DNA of 64,000 nt from Aldrovandia affinis (lineage: Eukaryota; Chordata; Actinopteri; Notacanthiformes; Halosauridae), in assembly GCA_029706075.1 (NCBI GenBank), contig JAINUG010000047.1:4461830-4525829 (forward strand), read 5' to 3'. Shown here in pieces: positions 1-12,320 of the stretch. The notes under the pieces are model-generated. The model saw nothing but the letters and a program-made list of their open reading frames with translations, was not told the DNA's origin and did not search any database. Both the position numbers and the translations under genes were made by a program. Numbering within the stretch: the first letter of the stretch is position 1; each line of letters opens with the position of its first letter.

Positions 1-427
1 TGTGAAAAATCACACACTGTATTTGCCAATGTGTTTGCACACGATTTACAATCAAATTTGTGCGTACACATGGTTGATAGACTAGGCTCCCTTTCACAAA
101 CTAGGTCCTTCCACATCTTTCCTCATCTTTTATTGAAATTACAATTGCAGAAATGTGATTTAAGCAGTGTACACAAAATGAACAAAGCAAAGATACATTT
201 ACATAATTAAATATAACTAAATATTTACAAATTGTATCACAATGATCTCAATCATCGCATGTGATCAAGCAGTCAAACAATGACATTGGTATTCTTTTAA
301 TTGAACAGCAAATCATATGCAGGGAGAGGCAATTTCGCAATGGTTAGCCATAGAAAGATCTGTTATGCAGGAGGTGTTATGCAAATATATTCTATGTACA
401 AACAATATATTCACTCCTAATGGAATA

Positions 428-431
<4 letters not shown>
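1..431. other. Unassigned AT-rich DNA with a short direct duplicate
   Basis: No gene or complete repeat is recognised. Bases about 172-237 reappear in direct orientation at about 640-663 continuing at 1034-1070, the second copy being split by the V-SINE. The shared block may be the interior of the pogo-like transposon whose end lies at 1178. Confidence 0.4.

Positions 432-480
<49 letters not shown>
432..480. repeat. (TA)n microsatellite
   Basis: About 24 uninterrupted TA units, directly abutting the family A LTR fragment at 481. Another family A LTR at 40941 also sits at the edge of a TA run. Confidence 0.95.
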
Positions 481-484
<4 letters not shown>

Positions 485-628
485 GCATCCCAAGGGGCAG
501 GACGAGGAAATGGCTGCCTGAACAAAGTTAAGCGTTTGGGACTATGGACAGCTGAAGGCCGTTTGGAGGCCTATTTAAAGGACTTGTGTTACACTAGTGA
601 GAAGGTGTAGGTTAGTTTAATAAATTAT
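481..628 (+). mobile_element. Internally deleted family A LTR fragment
   Basis: The segment begins like the solo LTR at 40941 (TGGCATCCCAAGGGGCAG), then jumps to the promoter-proximal part (GAAGGCC...GGAGGCCTATTTAAAGGAC, a TATA-like site) and ends near the polyadenylation segment TTAGTTTAATAAATTAT. The middle and 3' end of the LTR are missing. It is recognised only by comparison with the other family A copies in this window at 15849, 25101, 27749, 40941 and 46467. Confidence 0.75.
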
Positions 629-663
629 TTCACAAATTCACAAAATGAACAAAGCAAAGATAC

Positions 664-1021
664 CATCCATCCATCCATTATCTAAGCCGCTTATTCCGTC
701 AGGGTCGCGGGGGGGTGCTGGAGCCTATCCCAGCATGCGTTCGGGCGAGAGGCAGGAATACACCCTGGACAGTTCGCCAATCCATCGCAGGGCACACACA
801 CCATTCACTCACACACTCATACCTACGGGCAATTTAGACTCTCCAATTAGCCTAACGTGCATGTCTTTGGACTGTGGGAGGAAACCGGAGTACCCCGGAG
901 GAAACCCACGCGGACACGGGAGAACATGCAAACTCCGCACAGAAAGGCCCCGGCCTGGATTCGAACCCGAGACCTTCTTGCTGTGAGGCGACAGTGCTAT
1001 CCACTGCACCACCGTGCCGCC
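664..1021 (-). mobile_element. V-SINE (DANA/Mermaid-like), reverse orientation
   Basis: Read on the minus strand it starts GGCGGCACGGTGGTGCAGTG with a Pol III box A-like segment and a box B (GGTTCGAATCC). It then passes through the central core typical of V-SINEs (GGAGTTTGCATGTTCTCC and TTTCCTCCCACAGTCC) and ends in a short ATGG repeat. It is flanked by a perfect 12-bp target duplication, AAGCAAAGATAC, at 652-663 and 1022-1033, which shows insertion by target-primed retrotransposition into the pogo-like sequence. Family naming is from memory of the V-SINE core; boundaries come from the duplication. Confidence 0.9.
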
Positions 1022-1178
1022 AAGCAAAGATACATTTACATAATTAAATATAACGAAATATTTACAAATTTCGATAACCGAGGAGATGTACAATTTGCGA
1101 GACATATTTTCGCCGAAAAAAGTGATCGATAACCGAATCATACGATAATGGAGGTGCTCGATAACCAAGGTTCCACTG
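1022..1178 (-). mobile_element. End of a pogo/Tigger-like DNA transposon
   Basis: The right end reads, on the minus strand, CAGTGGAACCTTGGTTATCG, followed by two more degenerate GATAACCGA motifs inside. This resembles the terminal inverted repeats of pogo-like elements of the Tc1/mariner superfamily, and a TA dinucleotide follows the end. The opposite terminus and any transposase are not visible, so this is a remnant or a deleted copy. The V-SINE is inserted in it. Confidence 0.55.
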
Positions 1179-1180
1179 TA

Positions 1181-4100
1181 TATATGACTTTATTTTTATT
1201 TTAGAAACAAAAAAATCACAGAATTACAACAAAAAACAGTGCTAAATGCACTAAATATAACAAGAATGATAAATATAATATAAATAAGGGTATTGCACAA
1301 AATACAAACCAAATTGAAAATATTCATGGTTTGTGCAGCACACTTAAAAGAAAATGTTTATTTCTCAAAATTATGTTGTCTGTCATTCCCCAAACACCTG
1401 ACTAGTCTTTCCCTACATAAATTTAAGTAGGAAGTAACTGACGTTAACTCTAGCTATTTATTAAATTAGCCAACGTTACTATCGTCCAAAAAAGTATGCT
1501 AGCTAACAATAGAGAGGACACCTCGGCTCTGCTCCAACGGTAACTACTATGCAATAAACTGTTTATTTCATCACATTACCTCTGTCTTTTTCCTGTTTTT
1601 CCTCCTCTTCTCTTCTTCTTTTTCTTCCCTGGGCACCAGAGGGCTTTAGTCTTTTTTTATTTGAATTATTATTATTTTTTTCAAATTTTTCCCCCGTTGT
1701 TTTCCCCCTCCCCCACAAGTTGCTTCCAATTAGTGTACCCACCTATGGAAGTGAACACGCTGTTACGGGCGTTTGGAATAGTAAGGTCTCTGCAAGGAAA
1801 GCTGTATGCTGCATCTTTGGACTGTGAATACTCTAGCCATGGGTGGGCCTTATACCACTCTCTTTGGAAACTTCTCTTTGCACCCCCTGAAAGGTTTTAG
1901 GGAATGCCTGTAAGTGTGGCTGCATCAGTTCTTCATTTCTGAATTTGGATATGTCAAAAAAAAATTAAAAAAATTAAAAATTAAAAAAGTTAAACTTCAC
2001 ACTAACATAGTAGACTATAGCCTATACTCTACTCTGTGTACCTATTTAGTACTGTATCAAGACTGCAACAACAAGCCTAGCACTAACCATCCTAACCCAA
2101 ACCTGATATTTAAGCCTGATGATTAGGCCTTACTCTTACCATGGCTCCTGACCTGATTGCACCATTAGTGTAGGCTGCTACTGGTAAAGAAACTGCTCTT
2201 TCTGGAAGGCTGGAAGTAAAGTTACCCACCATAGCTAGATTATCTAGATTTGAATCCGCTATAGCAGGTAGTTTTACATTGATCTTTTTCATATTGCTGA
2301 TTTTACAGGCATGTTGCTGTGTTGCAATTTGTAAAAACAGAATTGACATACCATGAGACAGGTGTCTCCTTGCCAGCACTGCCCTCCTCCTCACTATCCT
2401 CCTACTCCTCTTGCTCTTTCCAGCTCCAGCTCGGTCTCTTGCTCTCTCTCTTGTTATCCTTCCAGCTCTTCAATCTTGCTCTCTTGCTCTGACTCTCCAC
2501 CTCCCTGCCCATTGTTTGGCCTTTTTTTGCATAAAAAAGCTGAGTATATCGCCCTGCTTCCTCTTCATGTTCTCCCTATTCTCTTACACCTATACAATAT
2601 GTAAAAGAAAATCAAGTTAGTCCTAAGTCATAAACACATAGGGGTCCATAATCAATGTAACATCATTTAAAAAATAACTAAATGGCAACAATATAACTCA
2701 AATTATCAACTGGAATGATATCTGGAATTTTGCCATGTTTAGACAAATGCTAAACATGGTGTAAATAATTGTTAGGCTTTTAGACTGATAGCTAGCTATT
2801 TTATGTTTCATGGAATAAATCAATTAGGCATTGAAATTCATTGTAGACTGCTCTTTTTTGACAAATACACTGATACATTCATGTTCATTAACATTAACGT
2901 TCTGCATAATCTAATGCAAATTGATTAACATTAGTCTAAATGTTAGTCTGTAACCTGACCGAGCCGTCCAATCGGTCTCAGTAGAAAATGCGACATAACA
3001 TCATTAACGTTATATTATGGCCAACAAATAGTCTGCCTTAACACTGTTCGAAGAATAACCTTCCTGCTTAACTAGCTAGCTAACATTAGTAGCTTGCTAG
3101 TCTCTGGACACACACATATTTGTAGTAATGTTAGCTTGCTAACTAGCCAACATTACTGTTTGCAAGAAGCTGTTATGAGTTCCTGCAAGGTCTCTTGACT
3201 TTGATGGCATTCACTGCTACAATATTTATACAGTATATACAGTGTATATATATATATATATATCACTGAATTAATCAACCCAAGGTATGTAAATGATTTG
3301 GTATTATTTAAACAGCAATTAAGTGCTAATCAATGAAAGAATACCCATGTTGGAGAAGGCAGATGGGGAAAGAATAGAAGACTGATATTCTATTCTGTTC
3401 TGCTCTATTGGGCCACCATAATGGAAGCTGGTCAATTCAACCTTGTGCTCTATCTTGAGGGAAATGTTGACAGCATGTTTATTGCTTTTACACAGTGGCC
3501 AACACATATTGATCATAAGCTAATGCAAGGCTTGCATTATAAAATTTGAATTGCACTCCATCCTCATCAGGTAATCATTTTGCATCCCACAATTCACCAG
3601 AATGCAAGGTTTAGCATACATTTCTGTACCTTCCAAAGCTGATTTGCTTTTCAATTTGCCCCATTTCATTTAATCTTCTTCATAACCAAGTATAACCAAC
3701 AAATCATGGATGTCTGCATATCATGGATGTCTCTTTGGATTGTCCATCCCTCTTTTACTATCTACCATGTGGCTTATAAATATCAATATACCTTTCAGAC
3801 TACTTAATGAAACTGGGTGGTGTTCACACACAAGTGTTTTTATTTTTAACAGCCTGAAATCATAGGAGTAACAAGTGAAGGGACAGGGGGAACTATATTC
3901 CCCCAATATTCAAAACAGTTATATCTGTCCTCGCCAATAATTTGTAGATATAAAACATTCCCTTTCATTATGTCCTCCCAATATTTAATATATTTAATGG
4001 TTACACCCTTGCCTGAAATACAAACTAATGTGGCTTTGAAGCAGGTCTCTTCTCTGGGCAATTCCTCAAGTCATAGCGCTCTTCAACATCTATTTCCTGG

Positions 4101-5187
4101 TCTGTTTTATATACTCACATTATTAATGCACTGGTCCAGTTGGCTATTCTGCTCTGAAACATTTGAACTTGGTCCCCAGAGGATTCAACGCAAGCAAATT
4201 CAAATTTAGTCAAATTTGACATTGATTTCCATAATGCCACTCCCATTGAGGATGAATCGCAATGCCCTACTTCGCTCATCAACTTCTACCAATCTATTAG
4301 GGACAGGAGAGAAATCCAAATTTGACAAGAAGCAGACGAATGATGTAAGCCCCAATTCAAGTCAAAATAATTTTGGTATTCCTTCATGTCATCACTTTGC
4401 CTCTTTATTGAAGAGCCATGTGCCTCCACTCAAATCTCATGCTCTTGTACCCCTAGCCTCATCCCAGACACATCAGATCCTATTACACCTTCAAACAAAA
4501 GCAACCCTCACTGATGGCCTGTCACACAGGCTGATTATTTAATCAGTATTCACGCATTACTGTTTTGCTACAGTACAGGAAATTAATTGTATGATATATT
4601 GGCCTTTGACAGCTGTATATGTTTGAACAACCGTGGATTTGACTGACTGCATTCTGTGAACATAACTTATACACTCAAAAGGGCAAAACATATTAGTTTG
4701 CTGTCAATAGGTAAAAATTGCATGAATTGTGAATTTAATGTGTATGTGTACTTTAATGGCTGGATGTGTAGTTTGATATGACAGGGTAAATTATACGATA
4801 GGCTTGTTCTGTTTTTTAGTCCTTGGTCCCTTGTCTGATAGACACATTAATGGAACAAGCAGGGCTTTGTTTCTATTCTGATTGCATGTTTTACTTTATT
4901 TTGAACTTTTTCATTTTATTTTTCTTAGCTTTCCATTTTTAATCCCCCAGGTCACTCAGCAGTTGCTATTTAATAGCTATACCAAAAGTCCTTGACAAAC
5001 TAATAAGGATTTTATACATTTTGTTTCTGAGCAGAAAATAAATAGATTTTCAATGGAATTGCAAAGTGAGAATAGGTCACTTGAGGTACTCCCTCAGAAA
5101 TTATTTAACTTCACTGGAAATATTTTTTTCCCTCATTTCTTTGAATAATACATTTTATTCAAATACATTTTTCTAATTTCATTGAAT
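1181..5187. other. Unassigned intergenic DNA
   Basis: About 4 kb without a recognisable gene. It contains a pyrimidine-rich stretch (about 2385-2520), a TA microsatellite (3241-3263), several short GCTAGC/TAACGTTA-type palindromic clusters near 3060-3160, and only short frames lacking family motifs. The frame at 4216-4542 (108 codons) has no recognisable domain and I do not call it a gene. Confidence 0.5.
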
Positions 5188-5192
5188 AATAC

Positions 5193-5766
5193 TGTGGAGG
5201 ACATCGGTCTCGGCCACATGGGAGTGGCATGGTTGCCTGTCTTGTTCCATGTGGTAGAGGCATTTGGAGCAGTGAGACTTTCCGGGGGCAGGTTTGGCAC
5301 TCTCCCAGGGTGTGAGAGTGAACTGTCGCCCGGAATGGAGCTCCAAAGGCCTTAATTGGTTTAATTATTATTTAATTATTTAATTGGTGTCAATCAGTCA
5401 ATTGATATAGAAGTCAATTGGCTGATTGGGTGTCTGGGTGAGAATGTGAGTTGTGATTGTGACTGACTGATTCCCCACTCGCCCCACCTGCTCTTAAATA
5501 GGCTTAGTTTCTGCCTGGCTCGGGTGGGACTTGTGAGGCAATCACCCAATCACAACTCACATTCTCACCCAGACACCCAATCAGCCAATTGACTTCTATA
5601 TCAATTGACTGATTGGAGCTCCCTTCCGGGCGACAGTTCACTCTCACACCCTGGGAGAGTGCCAAACCTGCCCCCGGAAAGTCTCATTGCTCCAAAGGCC
5701 TCTACCACATGGAACAAGACAGGCAACCATGCCACTCCCATGTGGCCGAGACCGACGTCCTCCACA
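5193..5766. mobile_element. Palindromic foldback element with LTR-like termini
   Basis: The left arm (5193-5456) and right arm (5541-5766) are reverse complements with only a few mismatches; the left arm carries an extra AT-rich insert at about 5342-5390. The termini are TGTGGAGGAC and GTCCTCCACA, so the element begins TG and ends CA. It is flanked by a 5-bp duplication AATAC (5188-5192, 5767-5771). A TATA-like TTTAAGAGC lies near the centre when read from the right. There is no coding capacity. TG/CA ends with a 5-bp duplication fit LTR-integrase insertion, while the long inverted arms fit a foldback element or two LTR halves joined head to head. The class is undecided. Confidence 0.75.
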
Positions 5767-5771
5767 AATAC

Positions 5772-7094
5772 ATTTAAGCAGGAAGAAACAATATATTTTT
5801 ATTTATTTCTGCTAAATGCCAAAAATGAAAATGTAAATGTAATTTCAGTGACTGCACTGAACCATTATTAAAAAAGGACCTAAATGTAACACTTGCTATA
5901 ATTGTTTCTAAAATGTAAGGACGACGTACAATGTGGTTCGATTAAATTAGAAGGTTAATTAAAATGAGAAGCTAATCCACATTATTCTTTTAAAATCCTG
6001 TTTTCACATTCAAGTGGGAACAAACTGAGATTAATCTACTGTAATGTGCTTGGGGAAGGAACAGTGAAACACTGGCAATAATACATGCAGAATCATACCT
6101 TTTTGTGAAGGGTGAGCCTTCACCTATCTTTTAAAATGCACATTGTTGGCTTGGAATGCTAAATACCTTATGTTTAAATTTGTGAAGCCTTTTAATCGAT
6201 GGCTGGTGAGCTGGTGATTAAGTTGTCAATTGTTTAATTGGAGGATTCCATTTCCAAATCAACCCATAGCTTATCTAAATCACTCTTTCATTCAACTGAT
6301 GGATTGTGTTTAATTGTGTGTGGGTGTGACTGCCTGTATGGTAATAGCCTACATGAGTTCACCTGACCCAATTTGGCCTATTTAAGCACAGGTGTGCAGC
6401 TGTGAGGAGGGAATGTGATTATTAACAATATGCGAGTTATTGGTTACTTCAATCGTTTATGTAAAAATGTTCCTTCTCTGGTTTTTATGGGCGGTGCATC
6501 GTCACACTCCTGCAGAGAGAAAATTAAGATTGGGTGAATACAAGTGTATAAAACTAGTTTTATTTGCTTCTCTCTTGGGATGTAAAACAGACAATGAGCT
6601 GGTGTGATCAAAGCCACAGCCTCCCCTCTTTTTTAATCGCATCACGACCCCACTAGATAAATAGTTTGCATGGGGGTGGACTCACCTACATACAAATGCT
6701 TTCACAGCTATGAGAATTGTTTATGTTTGAGTGGGCTTTTACTCCTTAGGGCCCATTTATTGCAAGTGAGAAGATACCAGCTGTCCCACATCCAGATATC
6801 CAATAAAGAACATGTGTCCTTTTGTAAAATCACATGCAAAAAGCAGTGATACTGAGTGCTCTGAATGTTAATCCTTTTTTTTCACATTTCATTTTTTGAA
6901 ACTGTATTAGAGAGTAGTGATCAAGCCCTTCAAAGATAATGTTGGGGAGGTGCATTTTAGCCATCCTGCGCAGGCAGACAGAGTGGGGCCATCTTTTGCG
7001 GGTTTATGGCTCTGTGAGTGAAGCCAGGGCACTTGGATATGGTGAACCAGTGCTACACCCTACAACTTCAGGATGCTACCTATGAGCTGAATAT
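5772..7094. other. Unassigned intergenic DNA
   Basis: No gene recognised. Near 6375 the stretch GGCCTATTTAAGCACAGG resembles the TATA region of the LTRs in this window, but no LTR ends could be placed around it. Confidence 0.4.
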
Positions 7095-7099
7095 TATGG

Positions 7100-7758
7100 T
7101 TTTACGTCCCTTTACTTTCTATTAGCACTACTTTGTGTTTCCTTTTGGATTAGCGTGCTGCGGTGTTTCCTTGATTTCTCCCCTTTAGGTGGAGATGATG
7201 TCACTGCCCTGCTGGGACCTGCTTGAGGATGCACATGGTTTCCAGGTGAACCCTCCAAGCAACATGACGACAGAAGATGGGGCTGGACATCACTTGGCTA
7301 CATCACTGAGGACACTTTTAAAAGATGCGGGACAATATATATAGTGGTTGTCACCTGAATGCATTCAGTTCCCTTTACGGCATTGTTAATTACAGCTTGG
7401 TGATTGCGTTACTCTGATTAACCGCCTAGTTGCTAATTAATAAATATTGTTATTCGTAATACAATTTTGGGAACTCCGAGGAGAAGACCTCCCCCGTCAT
7501 CTTTGAGGGTCTGGAACCGCTAGCTGGCTGCCCGGTGAGACCTTGCAACCTGTTTCTGTCTTTTAAAGGACTTTCATGTTATAGATAGAGAGAACAATCA
7601 TTAAATGTATACATATTAATAAATGTATGTTTAATTTTTCTATACCACTGTTTCACTGGTACTCCTTACGGGTTGTGGTTATTGATTAAGTGGCTTAGTG
7701 TTACGTCTGATATTGTACACCTGGTTATTACAACGCAGGTTGATTTCTATCCGTAACA
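7100..7758 (+). mobile_element. Solo LTR, family B, copy 1
   Basis: Collinear over its whole length with the solo LTR at 12321-12975. It starts TTTTACGTCCC (second base mutated relative to TGTTACGTCCC in copy 2) and ends CCGTAACA. A 5-bp target duplication TATGG flanks it (7095-7099, 7759-7763). A TATA-like run (ACAATATATATAGTGG) and AATAAATATT polyadenylation-type sequence occur in the expected order. There is no internal region, so it is a recombined solo LTR. The duplication differs from that of copy 2, so the two are independent insertions and not the two ends of one 5-kb element. Confidence 0.88.
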
Positions 7759-7763
7759 TATGG

Positions 7764-8402
7764 ATCATGGAGAAATTAATTATGGCCCGCCAGATTAAAG
7801 TGGAGGTCAACATGGTACGATTGGCCTCTTCACTTGGTAGCAATGCTCTTGGGCATATGATGCCTCCCCAAATATCAGCTGAACCAACATCTCGGTATAA
7901 ATGAAGCTGGCTTCACCAGGCCCTAGTGATGTTTGATATTGCTACGATTCTCAACATGAGAGGAGCATATTAATGGCAATCTTGAAAAAAGATTAGAAAT
8001 AAGATCAGAACTAAACCCTACATATTGGATGTTCCGATTTAGTTTTTGTTAAGGTAGTTGAACCTACGTCTGTAGATTGGGCGTTGAATATTTTGTCTAA
8101 CTGTTGTAACTGAGTAAACCAGCTGTTAATTTTAATTGAATTGTGAGTTGAGAAGAGTTCAGAGAATAGACCATTTTTATTCTAACGTCACTGTTCCGAC
8201 AATAAGTTCTTGACTGCAGCCATGACAATGAGAACAGGGAGGCTACCAGGTGCATGGGAGGGCCCAGTGCTAAGCACTTTGTTTGAAGTAGACCCACAGT
8301 TACAGGTAGGTATCATTGCAGGTATCAAAGCATTGTGTGTTGGAAGACTTGCCAGTACTTCCCATCCTTTTTTTTGCCAACCATTACCCCTCACTTAAAA
8401 CA
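7764..8402. other. Unassigned intergenic DNA
   Basis: No gene or repeat recognised; only short frames without motifs. Confidence 0.4.
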
Positions 8403-8866
8403 TAAATTTTGGCCTTGGTGTTACTATAGATCGTGGTCTCTCATTTGATACTCACATCAAAAACATTTCCAGAGTAGCCTTTTTTCACTTGAGGAATATT
8501 GCCAAAATGAGGGGCTTCCTGTCGTTAATAGATGCAGAAAAATTGGTACATTCCTTTGTTACATCTAGATTAGATTATTGCAATGCATTACTGTCTGGCT
8601 GTTCCAATACCTCACTCAGGAGCCTACAACTCGTACAGAATGCTGCTGCAAGGATCTGGACTAGAACTAAGAAGTATGAGCACATTAGTCCTGTGTTAGC
8701 GTCACTTCACTGGCTTCCTATAAACTATTGTGAGAGACTTAATTTATAAGGTGGACTTGCACCTTCTCTTAATTTATAAGGTTTTGCAATTTGGAGTCCC
8801 TTGCACAGAGCTTTCTCTATAGAGCTCCTTTACTGATTTATTTCATCCCTACAATCGGGTCCGAAA
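8403..8866 (+). pseudogene. L2/CR1-group LINE, reverse transcriptase C-terminal remnant
   Basis: Translation gives the C-terminal thumb/connection part of a jockey-superfamily LINE ORF2. It runs from LGVTIDRGLSFDTHIKN through FHLRNIAKMRGFLS, LVHSFVTSRLDYCNALLSG and LQLVQNAAARI to LASLHWLPI. The catalytic palm is absent, so the copy is 5' truncated. The frame breaks near 8735, where a 15-base segment (TTAATTTATAAGGT) is duplicated, and the sequence loses similarity near 8866. It is a dead fragment. L2 (Maui-like) is the most likely clade; Rex1 or CR1 cannot be excluded. Confidence 0.8.
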
Positions 8867-8869
8867 AAT

Positions 8870-10149
8870 GAGGGTAAATAATAAAGACCAAGAGGGGAAG
8901 GTGCAGTCGGTGTTTATATACATATATTTTAGTGACAATAGTGAGGCTATTTACAAAGATACACAAGGCCAAGGGACACGGATGTTGCCAATTTGGCTAG
9001 TCCCTAAGATAGGCTGATATCTCTTTTATAGAAAAAAAAAGTCCACCTATCTAATCTACACAGCTACCCGTAAACAAAGGTACACAGATGGCAACCACCC
9101 CTTTCCTAATGTCTCTAGAGCTGGAGGCCTCCCTCTACCTATCCCAAGGAGAATAAACAAACTTAACAACCATACACTTTCACTTTCAAACTTTCACTGG
9201 TTTACTCAGTGTTCAGCAAACAAACAGACAAAGGGGATCTACCAGGAGCAGTCATGGGGTTTTTATAGAAGGGCAGGTGATTGGTGGAGGTGGGACCAGG
9301 CCAAATGATTTATAAAATGGCGGATGGCACTTGCAGAACACGGAAACAGAGAAGCCTACATAAACATGAATGCCATTGTTGAATGCAGAAAGAAAAGTCA
9401 ATGGTTTTGATTGCAGGTGACCCACCACTCTCCAACAGCACACCGACACGCAAGTAAAAGGATAAATTACAATGTATTTATATTAACAGGACTAATTCAG
9501 GGTTGTCCCCCGTAAGCTTTCCCGTACACTGTGGCAACCACACGGCTGAAGAGACTCGATTTTACATGCAAGGAGGCACTCTGCACACACCCAATTTAAC
9601 AGCCTCCCAGGCTGGCCTACTGCCCAGCCCACCTCGTCACTCCAAGGGGGAGAACCAAACCTGTATTGGGCACATTCACACAATACCCATACAATGCCAC
9701 ACACACACACACACACACGCACAACATGAAACAAAGCAAAATACGGTGGAGCCCTCAGCCATGCCGCAATGCCAGTGGGGGACTGCCACAAAAAAGTCGT
9801 AATAAAAAAAACCACAACGCACACAAGGAAGGGTCGCATATCAATATTTCAGTGGAATTAAAAAAAAATGTTGTCCTCTCATTCTCAGCATATAAATGTA
9901 TGGATGTAAAGCAAGGATTAACGTAAAGTGATTTAAGACTCTGTTACCTAGTTACATAATGTTACCTAGCCAGACTAAATGTGTATTATTTTATCCACAC
10001 AAGCGGACAAATTAGTTTGTCGAGCAAGCGATGTCGCTCACAACAATCTAAATAAAGAGTAGAAAGTTATATCCTTTACTATCCAAGAACTATCCATAGC
10101 TGGTCAACTGACTAACCTAATTTAAATAGCTGCTAACAAAGTTTTTGAA
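8870..10149. other. Unassigned DNA with a CA microsatellite
   Basis: No protein family is recognised. A (CA)n run occupies about 9694-9720. The frames here (for example 9492-9839 minus and 9503-9802 plus) overlap each other on opposite strands and carry no motif, so they are not called as genes. Confidence 0.4.
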
Positions 10150-10745
10150 CCACTAGTGCTCGGCATGGGACTGTAGTCTGCAGCCGCAAAGTCAGCACTG
10201 CTGATTGAACTGACAGTACCATGGGAGGAGGGACTGGAAGCTGCCTATGAACAAAAGATGGCAAAGTATGCAGACCTGGTTGCAGAGTGCAGGGAAAGTG
10301 GATGGAGTGTGAGGATGTACCCGGTGGAGGTGGGTGCCAGAGGTTTTGTTGGCAGTTCAACATCACGCCTGCTTAGGGACCTGGGGCTACGGGGAGCCAG
10401 ACTGTCCAAATCCACCAAAGAACTCTCAGAAGAAGCTGAAAAAGCAAGCCATTGGCTCTGGTTGAGACGACGAGACAAGACTTGGGGAGCAACATCCGCA
10501 TAGGTTAAGCTGCAGGGGGTGTCAGGGAGACGTCCCTGTTCACTGCCCCGCCACCAAGAGATGTTCTGAGATAAGGGGCGAAACATTAACGATCGGTGGT
10601 TCCCAGCTGATGACCCTGAAGCTAAACCTTTTGGTATGCGGTCAGGGACAGGGCCTGGCTCAGGGAAGGGGACGCCCCTGCCATGCATAGTCCTCCATGG
10701 GCACCGTAGGAGGTGCGACAGGCCCAAGGCCTAGCAGTAAGACCA
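10150..10745 (+). pseudogene. R2/NeSL-like LINE, C-terminal endonuclease-region remnant
   Basis: Bases 10180-10503 translate to a stretch beginning LLIELTVPWEEGLEAAYEQK and containing YPVEVGARGFVGSST and SHWLWLRRRDKTWG. In my recollection this pattern lies downstream of RT in site-specific-type LINEs with a restriction-like endonuclease (R2/NeSL group). The IELTVPWE segment would hold the acidic/Glu part of the nuclease core. An in-frame TAG at about 10177 and the absence of RT upstream show a truncated, inactive copy. The following 240 bases look like its 3' untranslated region. The family assignment is an inference; the fragment is too short to prove the clade. Confidence 0.6.
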
Positions 10746-11883
10746 CCTCACTGTATATAATAATGTAAATGTTGTTGGGCTGAAGTAATGGTCACTGCCA
10801 TTTTGGGTCTAAATAATGGCTCTTAACAATTTGTGTGTTGCAATGGCTTCCAGTTTCCAGCATAATTGTACTGATGTGTACCTTGTTGTCACACAAGCTA
10901 ACTTTTCACCATTCAATTTGAATGGAGCCTCCTTTCCCAAAAAGTTTAAAAACCATTGCACATAAAACTCTACTTTTTAGTTAGTGCACTGGTCAGTTTA
11001 AAAATCATACATGTTATAATTTGGTGAGAAATGGTACCCTGCTGTAAAAATATGGTAGAAAAGCGCATAAATAATTTTTACTCATGTTTCTAATAGAAAC
11101 TAGCAAACATATTTGTATGATATTGCAAATATTAGTTTGAAGTGCATTTGTCCTTTGCTAAAATATTCATCTACATAGGTGCTGGAACAGTATAAGGAGG
11201 AGACTGGTGATTTGGGGATTTTGACTGAAAAAACTATTATCTAAACACTGTGCGGCCACACAGTGTTAATGCAGTCGTGGGTAAAAAAAACAGCATCAGT
11301 AAATGGACCATCTGAATCAAAGTATGTCAACTTGCAAAAACTTTCATAATTACCTCACAAGATATTTATTAGTGGGTGTGTTTTAAAAGCAATTATTATG
11401 AGCTTACCACTGAAATATGGAGTCTCTGCTGCTGAGAATCACAGCTACTCTAGCACTGGCTAATTACATATTGATTTTTACCTATTCATGTATAGGATAT
11501 ACAGTATCTACAGTCTATGTATCACCATCGTCCCATTAGTCCACTCTATGTACATTTGCACACACAACCTCGTCTTGTTAAATATGGCTTTTTCAGGCTT
11601 TCATTTGACAACATTTGTTGAATGGCATTTGTGAGACATATATAATTAAAAGTGTCTTATTTGATCCTGCCTCTGCATGTTCCCTAGTGACAGCTGTGGT
11701 CTGGGTGACCCTCACTACGAGACATGCTTACTGCATGTGATTACTCATCTGTAAACATTATCTTCTTTCTTCTTTTCTGTCTTCTCTTCTTTTCTCACAT
11801 CTGAACTGTCTGGAACCTTTGTTTAACCTGCTGTGAATTGTTTCCATATTTGCTCCCTTAACAAACTTAACAAACAGGTTTAT
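10746..11883. other. Unassigned intergenic DNA
   Basis: AT-rich sequence with no gene or complete repeat recognised. Confidence 0.4.
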
Positions 11884-12106
11884 AACGGGCCGTTCAGCCC
11901 ATCTAGGCTCGTCATGTCCTAATCTAAAGAGTATCTAGTACTGCATCTAGCTTGAACTTGAATAACCCAAGTGTTTCTGCCTCTACTACCCGACCTGGCA
12001 AGCTGTTTCAGGCATTGGCAACTCTCTGTGTAACGAAAAACTTCCTTATATCTGTGCGGAATTTGCCTTTAACTCATTTCTTGTTCTGCTGACCCCACTT
12101 GTCTTG
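11884..12106 (-). mobile_element. CR1-like LINE 3' end, truncated
   Basis: It reverse-complements to the last about 220 bp of the CR1-like element at 21066-24385, including the segments for the peptides KGKFRTDIR and NSLPG-type residues and the GGGCTGAACGGCCCGTTATA tail region. It lacks about 12 bp that the other copies have (around 12080), and its terminal repeat is degraded. It is a severely 5'-truncated LINE copy. Confidence 0.85.
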
Positions 12107-12320
12107 TTCATGCTGTTCATGATTTGGATGCAAAGTGAAGAAAGAGACTATCATCTATCCTATCATCTATCTATATTACAGATTTGATTCATATGGTATT
12201 TTGCAGCCACATTGCTTAAATGATTTACTTATGCAAATATTACATATCAAAATATTGCAATATGCACCAGGTTTTAGTTATGACATAATGTTGAAAAATA
12301 CTTACTTGAAAACGTATCAC

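Noticed and set aside
645..1168. Open frames of 113, 119 and 91 codons as genes
   Set aside because: They lie on both strands of the V-SINE and use its GC-rich core; no protein motif.
2353..2620. Ser/Leu/Pro-rich frames at 2353-2604 and 2411-2620
   Set aside because: Low-complexity translation of a pyrimidine-rich stretch in two frames.
10245..10727. 160-codon minus-strand frame
   Set aside because: Antisense shadow of the plus-strand LINE endonuclease remnant.
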